Below, piece by piece: positions 11,096 to 24,000 of a DNA stretch of 64,000 nucleotides (the first letter of the stretch is position 1; the number at the start of each line of letters is the position of its first letter). Location: NCBI GenBank assembly GCA_956465555.1, contig OY101116.1, positions 4,216,001 to 4,280,000 of the forward strand, read 5' to 3'. Source of the stretch: Nitzschia sp. pyKryTriq1 (Eukaryota; Bacillariophyta; Bacillariophyceae; Bacillariales; Bacillariaceae). The notes under the pieces were generated by a model, which saw nothing but the letters and a program-made list of their open reading frames with translations, ran no database searches and was not told the origin of the DNA. A program made the position numbers and the translations under genes.

Positions 11096-14000
11096 ATGGC
11101 ATTCTCGTTTGGTGGCATCAGCACCGGAGGAGCTCCGGCACCCGCAGCAGGCGGTGGCGGTGGTTTTTCCTTTTCGACTACTGCTGCTACCACTACTACT
11201 ACAAGTGCTGGTACTACTGGCAACGCTCCATCCACTGGAACGACGGGATTTAGTTTTGGAGGAGGAGGCGGAGGAGGCGGCGGCGGTACGAGTAGTAGTA
11301 GCGCACCAGCAACCGCAACATCATCATCATCATCGGCATTTGGATTTGGAGGTGGTGGATTGAGCAGCAGTAGCTTTGGCGCTGGCTTTGGAGGTGGCGT
11401 TGCTGGTCCTACCACATCGTCATCATCGTCATCGTCATCATCGCCATCGCCATCGCCACCCGTGGTCTTTACCATGCCATCCTTTGACGAGACGTTTGGC
11501 AATTGGAAACTTTGGAGAGACGTGACGAAATGGTTGAATCAGTATTATTTGAACATGAGTGAGGATGCTAATGATGATGATAATGATGATGATATTGATA
11601 CGGACAATAATAGTATCATGGCAGGACAAGAACTGGCCCATGCTGTCCTTCAACTGTATCGACACGAACTCCGACAACCGACCTTGCCGGCCTGGACACC
11701 GCCCAATCAAGCCTTGCGGCAACGAATGGTACAACAACAGCAACGAACGATTGGAATTAGTATTATTCCAAGTGGAAGAGGAAGAGGAGGAGGAGCAACA
11801 AGTACGACTACTACTCCTACAACTACTACTACTACTACTACTTTGACACCCAAGGTTTTGGAACGCATCTTGCACTTGGCCACCGATTTGCGCATCTCGG
11901 AAGAGCAAGCGACGTGTTTGTATGCCAAGGTCGTCACGTCCTCCGAAGGTACTACTACTGACGACGACTCGATTGCATCAGCCTTGTTGCTCGGTGGAAG
12001 TAGCAGCAGTACTTTGGATGCGGCGGGATATAATATCCTGCTGGACACTACTAATCCCAATGCCAATGCCAATGCTTGTGCTGCGGAGGACAGTGAAAGC
12101 ATGGCTGCCGCCAAGATGGCCCGGGACTTTTACTTTTTCGAACGTCATTTACGTCTCGAAACCTTGTTGCGTTTGGTCCAATCGAGACTACTACTACCAA
12201 ACAACAAGAACAACAACAAGAAGAACAAGAACAACAACAACAACAAGAACAACCAATACTTGTTGGAAGCGACGGATGCGCTCTTGCAGGAAAATCTCAT
12301 TCCGCATCTTATTCAACTCGTACAAGAATCGACGCAACGCATTCATCAATTGCAACAAGAAATTAATGCGGCCGCGGCGGCGGCCGAATATGCATCGTCG
12401 GCCGTGGCGGCGGCGTCGTCGTCGTCGTTCTCTGCCAACAACATGAACATGAACATGAACATGAACAGTATGATGAATATGATGCAAGGAGGTGGTGGTG
12501 GTAGTGGTGGAATGTATCCAGCATCATCTTCAGCATATTCTAGTACAGACGACAAGAAGAAGAAGAAGAAGACCTTTGCTCATGTCCATCTCGTCTTTTA
12601 TCAACAAGAACGACAAACAGCCTGTGAAATACTCTTCTTTTTGGCATATCATACGCAATGGAAGACGAACGAAGTCACACTGTTGATTGATTGGATTCGA
12701 GAATGGACCAATCAAGTACCGGCTCCATGTCCCTTTACCAATGTTCCAAGTCCGTACGAAAACAACAATGCTACTACTACTGGTGGTGCTGCCAATGGCA
12801 ATACCAATACCTATACGACGTTTTATACGACACTTCAAGACAAGCCATTTGCCAAGTGGCAATCCGAATTGGTCGATCAGGTAGTACATGGTGGTGGTGA
12901 TGATGGTGGTGGTGAATCATCATCATCATCCGGAGCAGCAGGACAACCACAAGTATGGCAATGTCTGAGTTTGTTGATTGTCACGGCCATGGCGGCCATG
13001 GAAACCCATCAAGTCTTGTATTGTCGAGATACGCATGCCCTACAAGACTATGTCGGCAATGCTCTATTACCACCACCACCATCACCACATGGTGCTGGTG
13101 CTGGCGCTGGTGCTGTTTCGTACAATGGCGTGGTGCCACTCCAAGAACGATTGACCCATGTCGAACAATGGCCACGACCCGATGTCGGCGGTTTGATTTT
13201 ATCGCCGTACGTCTTATTGTTGCGTTCCAGCATGACATCTTCATCATCAGCATCGTCGCCATCCTCGCCGTTTGGAGGAGCAGGAGGAGTCTCGCCATCA
13301 CGTACGGGAAGTGATGCCTCGGTCTACAGTCAAATGGCACGGGATCATTTGAGTACCCCCGCCGATTTACAATCCTTTACCTTGATGAGATTGATTATTC
13401 TACCATGTTTGCAACGACTATCCTCATCGTCACTTTCAGCAGCAGCAGCAGCCGCATCGGCTTCTTCTTGTCAGGTAATATCGATATCGGAATTTGCCTC
13501 GAGCATTTTGGCCGAACATTTGGCTCATTATTTCGAGAGTTTACCACCGGGACACTTGCCATTGTCGCGAGAACGATGGAGAGTCGAAGAAGAAGAACAA
13601 TTGCAATTGCGTCGCGATGCTGCCGCACGGGCCCAACAATTTCAAGCCTGGCAATATGGTCAACAACAAGGTGGTGGTGGATTTGGTGGAATGATGAACA
13701 ACAACAACAACAAAAATGGCCACCACCCATCCCAGCGGCCAAAGCAGCAGCAACCACAAGAAGTCATTCCGACCAGTGTCGATCTCATGACTCGTCCCGA
13801 TTGTTTAGACGATTTGGTCGCCGTGGCCGTCGCCATCTGTGCCTTGGGTCCCGACTATGCGCGATCGTTTCGAAAGTCCCGCACCCTCCAAGAATTGGCA
13901 CGCTATCAAGCGAAGGATCCGTCCTTGCTTCCGGCCTATCTCTCGTGGTTGGCCGCCTTGTCCAATAATGAAACGAATGCCACCGCCGTCTATCAACTAT

Positions 14001-17000
14001 TGTTGGGGTTGCAACAGCAAGATGGTAGCACCACTACTTCCACACCAGCATCGACCATGGGCGGAATAACCAGCACCATCGACGAAGCTACAGCAACGAA
14101 TGGAGCCGACGCGGCCACGAATCGGCCCGTCGCCTCTTCCTCCGCCAACAACAACAACAACACCAACTTGGACTGGCACAAGATTATTTTCAATCTACGC
14201 TGGTATGCTCAAGAACTGAGTGGTGATGCCAAGGTCTCCGTTTCGAGCACTTCGTCCGGTAGTACCAGCAACAGCAACAACAAGTCCAGCAGTAGTACTT
14301 CGTATTACTACAATTTGGAAGGCGACTTTGTACAAGACCAGAACAACAATGCATCGTCGACTACTGGTTCGTCGTCCGGTGCCGGTGGTGGCAACACGAA
14401 CACTCCTGGCAATGGTTCCTCCTCGTCGAATAATACGGATCCTGCAAGCAGCAAGAACAAGGAACTCTCCGACACTTCCCGCTTTTATTTGGCTTCGCAT
14501 CTTGCCGTATTGCGAAACGTGGCATTGCATTCGGCCAAGGCACGACATGGGCTTTTAAAGATCCAATTGCCTGTAGCTGGCAGCAATACCACGGGGTTTG
14601 CAGCAGGAGCCGATGAAACCTTGTTGATTCTTTTCAAATTGGCCATTGCTCCTCTTCCTCCGAATCTTCGAGGTGCCACATTGGCGACTATTGCGAGTTT
14701 GTTGCGGCCTGCCTCTGCCGCCGCCGCCGCCGAACTGTCCAAAGAAGAGCAATCGTTCTTGTTGGAACAAGCCAAACATGGTTGGGAATACTTGGAAACA
14801 TGCCCTCTATTGCCGATTGCTCTTTGTGATCAATACCGAGTCTTGTCGACTGTCGAGGATCGTGCCCTGGTCGCTTTGGCCTTCCCACCATCCTCGCTCG
14901 CCTTGGCCAATTCGGCTTCGGCGACGACGGCCACGGCCTCGTTGTTGCCCAAGGATCCTACCTACGGTCTCTTTTATGAGCTCGAGCATGTCGAGTCTCA
15001 ACTGGGATGGTATCCTTCCACGGAAGGTTGTTTGGAACTCTTGCACTCGTTGGTATCTTCGGCTGGGTGCCCTGCTACACTGGGCCAGAACTGGCGGTTC
15101 CGGACGGGAGTCGCTCCCTACTTGGAATACATTACGTCTTTGGTACTTCCGCGAGTCTTGGGGACGGCTCAAGGATGTTCCAAACTCTACTTTCGAGTGC
15201 CCGGCGATCAAAGTCGATTGGCCACCAAGGCTCTGTCTGTGCTGGAAGCCATTTTGACTCGCTACTCAATTCCGACCACCAAGGCACTCAAGAACAAGGA
15301 CCTTCCCCCCGATGGTGCCACTGCTACTGCGGAAACGTTGTTGGGTATTCCTACCATTGCCCAGCAAGTCACATCCACTCCGCCTATGGCTACTACTCCC
15401 AAGGAAGCGGAGCAGTGGGTGGACGATTTCCGCAATAAGTCTATTTCGAGTGTTGTCATGAGCAACAACAGCAACAACAACAACGATTTGTCCAACAATA
15501 CACCGACAGCGGTGGCTATGACTGGAAATATTCCCCGCGCCAAGTCTCCCGGCTTTTGTATCATGACCGATCTATTGTCACCTTGCGGAGGAGGCCTTTT
15601 TGAGGTTCTGGCTCTAGTCTTGGCGGGCCATGGAGGGGCCCGTTCCATTCAATCCGTCTTTGGAGGCGAGGGAGATGACATGGCGCTAGCCTATGCAACT
15701 TACGGCTCTACTGTCCCGAACATGACGAGTGCCCGAGAGGGCGCCAAGGAAGGAGAACCCACCAAGCCGAAGCAGACACTCTTGATGCCGCTGCTACCGT
15801 CCATTCAAGATTTGGTGCTGGATGGCACTTCCTTTGACGATGGAGCATTGTGGAGAGAAAAATCCATCCGAGTGGCCCTTTCGATCCTGTGTGCGGCTGC
15901 CGCACGAGAAGAAGCTTTCTCGAATGCCGTTGCGGCCAGTCCCGAGCCTCTCAATTTGGTTCCTGTACTTCGCTTCCAAGCCATTCGCTATGGATCTTCC
16001 AACCTCAAGGTAATGGATGTCTCTGTTTCGTCACTGTCCAATCTGCTTTATACGACGACCAACTCCCAGTACATCCGGGCAGCCATTATCGAATATATTG
16101 GATACAAGGCTTCCAACGATGAATTGGATGCGCAATTATCTGGCGCAGCCCTTGCCTTGACGTATTTTTTGCAACTCAAGATGCGATCGACGTCTCAAGG
16201 AGTCCGGGGTTGGATGGATCACAACATGACGGCGTTGCTTTCCAGAGCCATTGCCAATCGACTGCTTCTCTCGTCGCGCCGACCCACGTGCGCGCTGGAT
16301 TATCAATCGACGTCCTTGATTCTCAATTGGATCTTGGCGGACCTTCGTGCTGGAATGGTCATGGATGGGAGTCTCGTTCAAGTTCTCCTGGGCCTTCCAA
16401 CTAGCACGCAAGGTGGGAATTGGAGCCCGGAGCGTGCGCTCTATCCGAGTTCCTTGGACGACTGCTTCGATGCAATTTTGGAATTGCTCCAGGATGTTGA
16501 TTACACGTCTTCGAAGGAACAATCCGCTATTGCGTCGTCTTGTCTTGAGATTTTGTTTCGTCTCTACGATTTGATGGGAACGACGGGGGATTTGCGCGTG
16601 GCCGTCTACACTGCCCAACGACTTCGAGCCGTCGACTTTTGGAAGACCAACCTGCTGCTGTGGTTATCCTCGCGTGGGACCGAACCTCTTTCTCGAGCAA
16701 GCTCTACAGATCTACATGAGTCGAATCCAGAAGCCGTCCATTGCATGGCCTGGCTATTGAAGGGTCTCGCTTGCGAATTGAATTTGTTGGTAGGGTTTGC
16801 AGGCGATTCCATATGGGCTTTGGACTCGGCCTTGGCCGGCTTTATTTCACCTCGGCCTGTTCTTTGCCGTCGGCTTTTGGACCTCATGTTTGGTTCGGAC
16901 GAGCCATTGGTGCCCAAGCTTTTGGATAGCCTTCCTCTCCATATTGTTGCAATGGACCCGGACTTGCGCTATCCTCCCCATGACGCCCTCCGTGCGGGTG

Positions 17001-19098
17001 TCGAAGGCTGGCCAGGACCGAGCGACGTGGTGGCTGGTTACGACCATGTCAACAAGGCGAAAGTTCTCAAAGTCATCCAGTCGAACGGTGGCGCTGGACA
17101 GGATCTACTAGTCGAGTCATCCACGGCTTGGATAGACCACTGGAATAGTATCGTCTCGAGAAATTGCGCCGCGTCGCATCTCTCTAATGCTGTTTCCATG
17201 ATGTTGGATGCAGCTCTAGATGGAAACGAAGCCTTCCAAGCGACTGGAGTGGATCCTTTTGCAACGTGCTTTTCCCCCAACAACCTCATGGAGCTCGCCT
17301 TTAGGCTTTTGGAGCGAATGCTAGAGGGAAGTGGCGGCCAAATATCCAGGGGGATGGATTCTAACTTGTACTCGAAATCATCGCGAAACTTGGGCAACTC
17401 GGTACTACTTCTCGTGGAAACGATGACAAGGCTAGACAAGAACCAGTGGTCCAACAGCACTGAATTTCTACTTTTGACATCCAGAATTGCGAGTGCTATT
17501 GCGTACTCCAGTATTGGAGATGACTCGGACGCAGAAGCTCCGACACGGCATGAACGAACGACCGTTCTGGGAAGTGCGTTGTCGATGCTGCTTCGAGCGA
17601 CAGCCCAAGCTGAACCCGATTTGCTACTTCAATACAGAGACGATCTACTCCTGGCCGCCAAATCTCTTGCAAGGCTCTCCACTTTCGAACTTACTGGTGA
17701 ATCGAGTAGCGTCGTATCTATCTTGGCTCGATCAAGCCTCTCGACTATGATCGAGACATGTAGCGACGAAGAAGATGACAAGGGATCGTCCTTTTGTTTC
17801 CAACTTATGACCCACGATCTATCAGGATCATTCATGGGGCTCGTGAGTCGAATGGATGTCAACATTTGCTCGTTGCTCCAGTCGATCGCCAGCCAACCGT
17901 ATGGCGCCGAAACATTGATCAATGCACGCCTTCTTGACGCAATGGAATCGGCCGCCCGAAGCTATGCCAAGGAGGAATCGGAAGTCGCTGCCAAGGCTGG
18001 TAGCGACGTTGGAGGGTTTCGCCAGGTGAAAATCATGGCTCCCGACTTTTTGATTGGGCATTTGAAGCTTCTCAGCACGGTCATGGCCTCTTCCACCCTG
18101 CCGCATCATTACCTCCAGACGCTGCCGGAGCATGCTTTGCAGATTCTTCGCCACTACAAGAGCACCTTTCATCGTCTTTGCTACAATTTTCCGTTTGAAG
18201 GGGATATTCTTCGCGCCTTCTTGCGATGCTTCGTGCAATCGACCTGTCTCGCCTCACCAAGTGACCCAAGCGATCGCTACAACGAGCTGAAACCGACTTT
18301 TCGTCGAAACTTTAGAGATCTCTTCTACAAGGCTGGCTTTTTCGAAGGCGGCATCGTGATCCTTTGCAAACAGTTGCTCGAGCACCCAATGCCCGCCTCG
18401 CTTTTGCCTCCACCACCACAAGCTCTTCAAGACCAAGAAGAGGAGAAGAAAGAAGCAGGACCTGGCTTGGTCGTCAAGGTCGAATCTGACAAACAACAGT
18501 CATGGTGGGATGTATTGGAAGTACTCTTGGCGACGCGGGAAGCGAAGAGTCGGTTCTCTTTCAATGCTCCCGTCGGGAGCGGGGATTTCGCCTACTGGGG
18601 AAGCGAGCCTCCCAAGAAATGGAGCGAAAACAAGTTTGAGTATGCAGTTGTAGCTGCTGATGTGTTGTCGTTGGGTCTTTCTCTCCTACGAAAGCACGAC
18701 CGTTCGGAAGATCTTAAAAGATCTATCGTAGAACAAGGACTCCACCAGTTTACGCTGGCCTCGGAAGTAAGTCGGCCAATATCCGCTACTACTACCTCTT
18801 GCTGCATGCGCACGCTTCTTCTATTTTCTAACCACGACTCTTTCTTTTCTACACTCTACTATGCATCCAGGGAATTCAACGAAGACTCGACGAAGTAAGG
18901 CTCAACGATGGAGGTGTACCATTATCTACTTTCATGGACATGGAAATGAACGAAGGAGAAAACGATGACAACGAGAATCCCGAGCTGGAAGCGGAGTACT
19001 TGTCGCTTCTCGGTGCGTCCGTCGCTCGTTGCGTGGAGGAACTGAGAATCAGAAAATCACAGGGAGCTGATGCTACTGCTGCCATCGCCAATTTCTAA
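11096..19098 (+). CDS. Nup192/Nup205-like inner-ring nucleoporin with FG-repeat N-terminus
   Basis: Giant protein of about 2,632 residues: exon 1 11096-18766 and a last exon 18871-19098 (donor GAA|GTAAGT, acceptor CCAG|GGA, phase 0). Residues 1-125 are Gly/Ser/Thr-rich with nucleoporin FG motifs (AFSFGG, GFSFGGG, AFGFGGG, GAGFGGG). The remainder is helical and scaffold-like, interrupted by Asn, Ser, Thr and Gln inserts. The block YELEHVESQLGWYPSTEG, followed by LLHSLVSSAG and a PYLEYI...LPR segment, resembles the EYP-T motif of the Nup205/Nup192 family. Length slightly exceeds that family's usual 1,700-2,100 residues because of the inserts. The expected role is in the inner ring of the nuclear pore. 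FG repeats are not typical of this scaffold family. Nup188 is the main alternative. The start at 11096 is the first Met before the FG block. Confidence 0.8.
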
Positions 19099-19437
19099 TG
19101 ATGCTTTCTTAGTAGTAAGTACGAAAGGCTGGTAGTAGTAGCTACTAGTAGCTAGCAAGCTAGCTCGCCAGCTAGTAGTAAGTAGTAGTAGTTTTCAAGA
19201 AAGCGATGCTCAGGAATCAACAACCGACCGGCGGTGCAGCAGTACTACCTCTACTCTACTACCGTAGTAGTAGTAGTATTACGTTTAACAACAGCGATAC
19301 TTGTTGTACTACTCTCGCCACAACAACAACAGCAACAACAACGATAATACTATTAGTAATTGTAGTACTCTACTCGTACTGTTTACTCTCTCTCTACTAC
19401 TAGCTAGTAGTAGAGTAGAGCTGCTACTCCTTCGGTA
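19099..19437. other. Intergenic, 3' of the nucleoporin gene
   Basis: CTAGTAG-type words and CAA repeats, ending in the left copy of the LINE target-site duplication (19426-19437). No gene seen. Confidence 0.6.
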
Positions 19438-20416
19438 CCGGCCCTACACGTGGCAAGTGTAGCAGCATTAATTTTTGCCAATACTACTAAGGCTACACCT
19501 TAGACACTTCCTACACTTGTTACTGTCATTGTAACAAGAACATTTGTGAAAGCGGAAACGGATTTGCTCCAACTACAGGGGCGGTAGAGGTAGTGGAGTT
19601 TTCTCTGGAGTTGGGTTTTGTCGCCCGCGGCTGCGCAGTAGGAATCCTTTGGGAGCCTACGACGACGACGATGACGACAATTCCCAATCCATTTCCAGCA
19701 TCCAAAAAGAATCCAGACATTCGATTTGGCACGTATAACATCCAAAGTGGCCGCAATGGCCGCCTTGAGACCTGCCTCAGAGCGATGGGGCAGATGGGGC
19801 TCGACTGGGGTATCCTCACGGAAACCAAGTTGACCGGCGGCATTCACACCCGATTCTCTTCGGATTATCATGTGTTTGCCACCGATGCAACCAGCGCGAG
19901 CCAAGGAGGAGTTGCTCTCTTTTACCGGGAGTCTTCTTTATTCAGCATTGAATCGGTGTGGCGTCATGGACCCAACTGTCTCAGCTTCCAGCTGGTGACA
20001 GGCGAGAAACGACACCATGTTGCGGGGATTCTTTCAGATACCCGACCATCCTGCGACGGAGGATTGCCCGTAGTGAAGCAGGGCTTTACACCATCGAGCA
20101 TTACATCGCAATCCGACAGAGCAATTTCGTCGACAAAGTGGCAATCCGCCCAATCAAACAGTTATGTGACAATGCAACTCGCCGGAGTGGAGACTCTAGT
20201 AGACTCTACTGGTGGACCCAACAAACCCTGGAGCTAGAGGAAGAAGCAAAGGCGGCCGTGGTATCCGACCAGGAATCCGACGGGGAACAGGAGTAGATAG
20301 TCTAAGAACGCACTTAGTAGTCTAGTCTAAGTGCCTGCGAGCCTCTGGTGGGATTGATATCCCGTTCTAACCACGCTCAATGGGACTGGAGACAGTTAAC
20401 AACAACAACAACAACA
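19438..20416 (+). mobile_element. Internally deleted non-LTR retrotransposon (LINE) copy
   Basis: A 979-bp insertion flanked by direct 12-bp repeats, ACTCCTTCGGTA at 19426-19437 and 20417-20428, with a (AAC)n tail just before the right repeat. These are hallmarks of target-primed insertion. Its 5' part encodes the start of an apurinic-type endonuclease domain: RFGTYNIQSGR (the N of the catalytic motif) then WGILTETKL (the E motif), about 19680-20030. The frame then changes, and 20085-20296 encodes what looks like the C-terminal tail of a diatom LINE polyprotein (ARRSGDSSRLYWW-type ending, in frame to a stop at 20294-20296). The reverse transcriptase is entirely missing. Both element ends are present, so this is an internal deletion and not 5' truncation. 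It cannot move on its own. Confidence 0.78.
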
Positions 20417-20428
20417 ACTCCTTCGGTA

Positions 20429-20958
20429 GCTTTTAGTGAAAAAAGACAGTCCACTTAGTCAATCGCATGACGACGAGCGAGGCCGAACCCGCCCGGGGTA
20501 CCAGTACCTGGTACGGTACGTGCCGTAGCTACCGCCCATAACAGTACGGTACATACCGGTACGTACCGGTACGCGCCTCTCGGACATTCGCCGTACGGTA
20601 CTATTAGATTCTTCTTCGCCTTTTTTGCAAATAATCATCATCGGCATCATCGCATGCAAACACAGCTACTGTACCACTATTGCTATATTGTATGATACTT
20701 CTTGTCGACGACTATTACAAGTACATACCGGTAGCACACGCAGCGCCGCACTGAAAAGAAAACAATAAGCACATCCCATCCTACTAATAGTAGTAGAGTA
20801 ACAGACTACTGGTACAAGTAGTAGATCGACTTTTAGCCGTGTGCTTCGTGGGTGGGTGGGTGCTTCAACAACGTTTCCGATTTTGTCACCCTCCCGCCAA
20901 CCGGGCTCGCGCACTTGTCATGCACGGTATGACCTCGTTTATTTGGATTGGTGACTGG
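20429..20958. other. Intergenic between the LINE copy and the duplicated block
   Basis: Contains several GTACCGGTAC-type palindromic words (20490-20580) and a GTGGGTGGGTG run. No gene supported. The duplicated block starts at 20959. Confidence 0.6.
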
Positions 20959-21060
20959 TGGTTGGATCGTCGAGACGACCACCATAGCTTGCTAAACTCT
21001 ATCATCGATGATATTCTTTTTAATTACTATTCGGGTGTTGTATTAGTACATCTCGATCGG

Positions 21061-24000
21061 TCATCGAACAGCGTGGGGCCTGCCGTGCTCCCAGATTCCA
21101 CGCCGAATTGTTCCGTCGGCACTAGCCTCCTCGCCATTTCCGTGAGCAACGCCATCCTTGAAGTCGCCTCGAAAACTACTGCCGTCGGCAAACAATAACA
21201 ATCCAGTTCCATCATAGCGGCCATTTTTCCATTCACCTTCGTAGAATCCACCGTCAAATTTGTATCGACCCTCTCCCTCAAAGACACCATTCACGAATTC
21301 TCCCTCGTAGACGTTCCCATTGGCAAAGTTAAATGTGCCTTTTCCTTGACGCTTGTCTTCATGGAACATTCTAGCGAACACAACAAAAACAACAACAACA
21401 ACAACAACAGCGCAGTGTGTTAGCAATGTGTAGAGTAGCAACAAAAGCAATGCGAAAGCAGCAGTACGAACGAAGAGCAATCTTACCCTTCGTAGACGTT
21501 CCCGTTCTTCCAAGTATAGACACCGCGACCGTGGCGAGCATCATAGACAAACGTTCTTAATAGAGAACACAACAACAACAACAACAACACCGCAGTGTGT
21601 TAGCAAGGTGTAGAGTAACAACAAAAGCAACGAGCGAAAGCAGCAGTACGAACGAAAGTACGAACGAACGCATTCTTACCCTTCGTAGCAGTCTCCATTC
21701 GGATTGACCCATCGGCCGTACCCGTGCCAACGGCCGCCTTTCCATTCGCCTTCATACTGGCGCTCATTATCATACTGCATTTGACCATAACCATGAGGTA
21801 GACGATTATCGACGCCAATGGTGCCCGTGTAGATCCCACCGTCACCGTACTTGTCTTGGACAACGTCTCCGTCTACACGAATGACGGGTTTGGAAGCTCG
21901 GCTCTTGGACTTTTCCCGAACAGCCCTCGGATTCACCACACCACCCTCCTCGCCTTGGAAGGACTGTTGAGAAACAGAGAAACTTCCGTTGGACATGTGA
22001 AGTTCACTGGAATTGCTGCTATCGAGATTCTTCGTAAGTTTGGGACTTGTGCTTGTGAGCTCGGGCGGCGGTGGCAGAGCTGCGCTCTTGGCATCACCAC
22101 CATTGGTATTGTATTCATCGGATTCGTCTAGTCGATCATAAAGATCCTGGTGCTCGCTTTCGTTTTCAGTCCCTTCGTCTTGTGGGACAGGAGTATCATC
22201 ATCCTCATCGCCGGAGTCAAATCCATCTTCCAATGGAAGTCGCTTGGCAAACCCAGCAGTGTGAAGACCCTTTCTGGGTTCAATGATGTCTTCACCTTCG
22301 GCCTCATGCGCGGCGTCCTTCAAGTAGGATCCAGTCGTCAAGGCACTGACGGGGCTCAAATTGAAACTTCGATTGTTGTATTCCAAAAATCCCTTGTTGG
22401 TAGGAAATGGAAGCTCCTGGTGGAAGTCATCGTACTCGTCATTTTCTTCGTCCTCTTGCGTCGCTACGGCCGCTTTTCCGTAGACACGTTCTTGTAGAAT
22501 TTCTTCTTCCGTCTTATTGTGCATCGATTCTCCCAGATTTCGAAGGGATGGACCTTCTAAATGACGTTCCAAAAGGCTTCGGCGACTTGTCGTCGCAGGC
22601 AAATTCGAAACAATACTTTCGGGAGCAGAGAATTGAATCTCTTTTTGGTGCGCTGTAGGAGTGGCCATGACGGGATGGGGCGGTGGTGGGGGCGGCAGAG
22701 GCGCGGGAGGAGGCCCCAAAAAGCTACTACTAGTAACGGCAGTTAACGATCGAGTCTGCAATCGTTTGCTGCTGCTGTTACCAGTAGGTTCTGTTTCTGT
22801 TTGTGGCTGTACGACAAACTCATTCGGCGAAGAAGAAGTCGTCGCTATCGTTGTTTTTTCCTTGGTTTTGCTGATGCTTCGTCGGACAGCAGCAGCAGCA
22901 CCACCACCACCACCACCTCCTTTGATGAGCGACTTGCGTAGTTTGACAGAAGATGGGGTCGGCATGGCATTGGACGACAAGGCTTGACTGGCTTCTAACA
23001 GAAGCTGTTGACTTGCATCAAAGTGGACGCTAGCTGTACTTTCTTGCTGATATTGAAAGACAGCGCTGCCATCAAATTGAATCTCTTCATGCTGTTGGTG
23101 TGATGGCTGCTTCTTTCGATGATGATTCCCATGAAATGAATTGGCAGGTGCAGTCGCATGCCCATCAAATGAAATCTCCTTGGCAGCGGCGGGCGACCGC
23201 AGTTTGTGTACATCAATCGATTGCGTACGCAGGACAGCAGGTGCAGCAGTATCCTCTTCAAACATTGGCGGCACGAACGAAATTTCTTGAGATTGTAGAC
23301 GCCTGTCTTTCAAAAACACTGGAACGTCCATGGAGTAGGGAGGAGACATCCCTTGTTTCTGCTTCTGCTGCTGCTGCTGCTGCTGGGGAGGATATTTCAT
23401 GGTACTTGCAGCTACAGCCGCACTTTCTTCGGCGGCATCATTCAAATCCGCTTCGTAGATACTACTTCCCCGAGAAATTGCATCGGAAGTAGATACATAC
23501 GACGATGCTCGAGAAAGAGGTTCGACTTGAGATTCGGAAGGATCGGGTCGATGAGATAGCTTGCGTTTTGGTTGGGAACTCTTCTTCTTGTTCTTCTTTT
23601 TCTTGACAACATTTTCACTTTGATTATGATTTTGTGGTTCCTGTTGATGTTGATGTTCCTGTTCCTGCTCTTCCTTTCGATACGCCACTTCGTCCGTATG
23701 GGTATCCATTGTAAAGAGAGATCCGGAAAAGGTTGCGGCCGTTCCCGTCGTATAATGAAAGGAATCCATACTATGCGACGGTGTCGAATACTCGTTGTGG
23801 CTCGTTGCCGATGCTGCCGAGATGGAGGGTCCCATGGAGGAATAGACACTCGAGGCATAATACGCTCCACCTCCTGGTCGCAATACTTTGGCTCTACCGG
23901 TATCCATTGATGTATGTCCACTATTCCCATAATACGTGTCCAAATCTCCGGCATCGTCATTGTTGTGGTTGTGGTTGGAGTAGTGGTTGTTGTTGGAATC

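Noticed and set aside
20300-20400. Possible tRNA-like segment (GGGATTGATATCCC region)
   Set aside because: The stem pairs locally but there is no cloverleaf or A/B box pair; it lies in the 3' end of the LINE copy.
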